From the NCBI RefSeq assembly GCF_001029285.1, contig NZ_LDZY01000010.1:62001-126000 (forward strand): DNA of 64,000 nt, given 5' to 3'. The notes beneath the pieces are model-generated. The model saw only the letters and a list, made by a program, of their open reading frames with translations, was not told the DNA's origin and did not search any database. Position 1 is the stretch's first letter. Every line of letters begins with the position of its first letter. Of this stretch, positions 62,282 to 64,000 are shown one piece after another. Made by a program: the position numbers and the translations under genes. Source of the DNA: Desulfosporosinus acididurans. GTDB taxonomy: Bacteria > Bacillota > Desulfitobacteriia > Desulfitobacteriales > Desulfitobacteriaceae.

Positions 62282-63118
62282 CTACAAATTGGGCTCCCCT
62301 TCTAAAAAGAAATAGGGGTCCGAATCCAGTAATTTACAACCTTCGGCAAAGAGCTCCTCTGAGCTGATGCATTGGATGATACCGTTTCCCAAAGTGACTT
62401 GGTCTAACAATCCCTTGCTCAGCAGATGTTTTTCCAAGGGGTTTGTATCTAAGTTAACATTTTTACCTAAATAGCGGACAAAAAAAGTATAGCTATCCTC
62501 GTAGACCTGATCATCATTTATGATCGTTCCTGAAAATGTCTTGATATATCGATAATTACAGCCGTGCATTTGTTCAATATGATGGATATAGGTACAAGAA
62601 TGAAAGGGTGCACCCAAACATACAAATTTCCCTTTAACCCTGCGAAGCTTACCAAATATAGAATCATTATCAAAAGAATCGTGCCCAATGTTCATGAAAA
62701 AGTCTTGCTTTTCTCCCCAAACTGCCGCTGAAAATATGGGCTGCACTGTTCTTTTCACATCACTGCGTTGTCTAAAATGCTCTGTCAATACACCAACGGT
62801 CGATTTACTCTCGGCAACATTAAAGGACTCGCCATTACAAAAACTGTAACTGAAAGTTGGCATAATAATAGTACCCTGATCACCCACCACTTCAATAACA
62901 GCTTCAATAATACTGTCTAAGAGAAACTGTCGGTTGAAAACTGCCAGTTTACCAAATACAGCAATATCTGATGTCATATATACCGTATCACCCTTAGTAA
63001 TACCTAAGTTTTGTAAAGCCTTCACAAAGTCCAGGGAAGAAATAGCTGCATCATTATAAGTAAATAATGGCGTAAGGAATTCTGCTTTAGGACTTTGAAT
63101 TAAATCCACCTCAAGCAC
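62282..63118 (-). CDS. AAC(3)-fold N-acyltransferase-like protein
   Basis: 278 residues from GTG overlapping the ACP end by eight bases. It has the AAC(3)-family segments ALQNLGITKGDTVYMTSDIA, TIIMPTFSYSFC and HSCTYIHHIEQMHGCNY. True aminoglycoside acetyltransferases use acetyl-CoA. Homologues in surface-sugar loci lie next to an ACP and probably use an acyl-ACP donor. Given the ACP and FkbH neighbours, transfer of a glyceryl- or acyl-ACP to an amino sugar is the likelier role here, and antibiotic resistance is not assumed. Confidence 0.8.
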   Translation of the reverse strand: MLEVDLIQSPKAEFLTPLFTYNDAAISSLDFVKALQNLGITKGDTVYMTSDIAVFGKLAVFNRQFLLDSIIEAVIEVVGDQGTIIMPTFSYSFCNGESFNVAESKSTVGVLTEHFRQRSDVKRTVQPIFSAAVWGEKQDFFMNIGHDSFDNDSIFGKLRRVKGKFVCLGAPFHSCTYIHHIEQMHGCNYRYIKTFSGTIINDDQVYEDSYTFFVRYLGKNVNLDTNPLEKHLLSKGLLDQVTLGNGIIQCISSEELFAEGCKLLDSDPYFFLEGEPNL

Positions 63119-63338
63119 CCCGCTTCGCTAATACCAAATCCTGCAGTTGTTGAAATGTTTGTAATTCCTCAACTTCCTTCATGGTAAACTTAATGTTAAG
63201 CTGAGTCTCAATCTCGTTAATCAACATCATATGACCAAATGAGTCCCACCCCTCGGACTTGTTCCGAGTTAAAGACTCAGTAACTTCTTCTACACCAATC
63301 CCTAATACTTTAGCCGTTATGCTTTTTAAATCATCCAT
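63111..63338 (-). CDS. Acyl carrier protein
   Basis: 75 residues of the ACP fold. Ser33 in GWDSFGHMMLINEIE is the 4'-phosphopantetheine site (DSxxHM/L type). The protein is acidic and helical, as usual. It lies five bases after fkbH, and the AAC(3)-like gene overlaps its end by eight bases. This is a dedicated carrier, not the housekeeping one of fatty-acid synthesis, because no fab genes are nearby. Confidence 0.93.
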   Translation of the reverse strand: MDDLKSITAKVLGIGVEEVTESLTRNKSEGWDSFGHMMLINEIETQLNIKFTMKEVEELQTFQQLQDLVLAKRGA

Positions 63339-63342
63339 TCTA

Positions 63343-64000
63343 TCACCCCATTATAACTTGAATAAAATCAGGATAAGGAAAATCGTGCCGCATATCAAAC
63401 TCCCAGATTTGACGCTGTGCCTCTGTCCTCACATGCCGAAAACCATGTGAAACATAGAAATCCTGAGACGGTATGTTCTTGGCGGTTGGAATAAACTCTC
63501 CTTCAATTATTGATACCCCTGCTTGGCGAGCCTGTTCCCAAACATAAGCCAGCATTACATCTTCTATTTTCCGGCCTATAACTCGGCAGCTTAATAAGAA
63601 GTTGTCAATACGCCAGCGCTGGTCTCCTTTTTCAACCATGACCAAGCCAGTTATCCCATTATCGCCAAACTTATCTATGACCTGTACTCCGGCAATCAGA
63701 TAGCGGTTACTGGCTGCCATTGCGCGTATTTGTCCTTCTTCGTACCTCCGTGTCGTAAGGTTGAACTGGTTTGTTTTTAACGTCATCTGAGCAATTCTGG
63801 GAATCGTGAACGTATTTGCAGGATGAATTTTAGCAGTCATACCAAGCCCGGATAAATAGTCCTCCACGCTGGCAGACGATTCAAGCATCTCTTTACGTTG
63901 ACGCTGTGCAGTATACATCTGCCCTTTCTGTTGATCCTCAGCTGTAAACTGCAGTACATTCCAAATATTCAACTGTTGAACAGTAGTTAGGTACAAAGCA
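63343..64000 (-). CDS. FkbH-like protein, C-terminal part (HAD phosphatase/acyltransferase family), truncated by window edge
   Basis: The frame is open to the right edge, so only the last 219 residues or so are seen. They hold the FkbH linker (MYTAQRQRKEMLESSASVE), the family signature KTNQFNLTTRRYEEGQIRA and the C-terminal GNAT-like domain. The N-terminal HAD domain is outside the window. FkbH makes glyceryl-ACP from 1,3-bisphosphoglycerate, loading the adjacent carrier protein. It is the first visible gene of the cassette on the minus strand. Confidence 0.88.
   Translation of the reverse strand, partial: ALYLTTVQQLNIWNVLQFTAEDQQKGQMYTAQRQRKEMLESSASVEDYLSGLGMTAKIHPANTFTIPRIAQMTLKTNQFNLTTRRYEEGQIRAMAASNRYLIAGVQVIDKFGDNGITGLVMVEKGDQRWRIDNFLLSCRVIGRKIEDVMLAYVWEQARQAGVSIIEGEFIPTAKNIPSQDFYVSHGFRHVRTEAQRQIWEFDMRHDFPYPDFIQVIMG

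Noticed and set aside
62282-63118. Aminoglycoside 3-N-acetyltransferase as antibiotic resistance gene
   Set aside because: The ACP and FkbH neighbours and the overlap with the ACP gene point to sugar or metabolite acylation.

Overview
The window looks like the chromosome of a low-to-mid GC, endospore-forming, anaerobic Firmicute of the Desulfosporosinus/Desulfitobacterium (Peptococcaceae) type. This is inferred from gene content: bacillithiol genes, a selenocysteine-containing SelD next to SelA, molybdenum-cofactor genes, a Gram-positive Fur/PerR regulator, MecA, YlbF, a FliY-type switch protein and CheC/CheD chemotaxis. No rRNA, tRNA, CRISPR array or intact transposase was seen.

Layout. Positions 1-5,600 hold a LysM surface/coat-like protein cut by the window edge, a DUF1858 protein, a MetE-like protein, a membrane-anchored GH2-fold protein, PerR with its own promoter and Per box, a 2[4Fe-4S] ferredoxin and a tiny zinc-ribbon protein. 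Positions 5,690-16,440 hold a VWA/MoxR pair, BshA, YlbF, two proteins of unknown function, a PHP phosphoesterase, a TldD/TldE pair, a GNAT and a Na/Pi-type transporter. Positions 16,580-26,400 hold MobB-MoeA, a FapA/DUF342 protein, an LCP protein, BshC, SelD, SelA and a Gin-like mini-protein. Positions 26,600-29,406 hold MecA, a small membrane protein and a secreted Ig-like protein.

Positions 29,429-59,733 are one long minus-strand motility and chemotaxis cluster. In transcription order it is cheA, cheW, cheB, flgC, fliE, fliF, fliG, fliH, fliI, fliJ, flbD, fliL, fliM, fliY, cheY, fliO, fliP, fliQ, fliR, flhB, flhA, flhF, flhG, a PilZ gene, cheC, cheD, a small membrane protein, fliA, fliK, flgD, flgE, flgG, flgB, a second rod gene, a second cheW and a lytic transglycosylase. 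Most of these genes overlap or nearly touch. Together they encode the MS ring, switch, export gate and ATPase, rod and hook, placement control, the late sigma factor and chemosensory adaptation. Absent from the window are motAB, cheR, flagellin, fliD/fliS and flgK/L.

Positions 60,273-64,000 hold a coiled-coil protein that may be a flagellar chaperone. Upstream of it is a small-molecule or glycan-modifying cassette: FkbH (partial), acyl carrier protein, an AAC(3)-fold acyltransferase and a DUF4910/DUF2172 peptidase-like protein. This is the best candidate for an undescribed system.

Three observations stand out. selD is read through an in-frame TGA as selenocysteine, so its ORF appears truncated by conventional calling. 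A dispersed two-hairpin repeat occurs in at least six places, one of them inside the flagellar operon between fliF and fliE. A roughly 90-bp compound palindrome overlaps the fapA stop codon.
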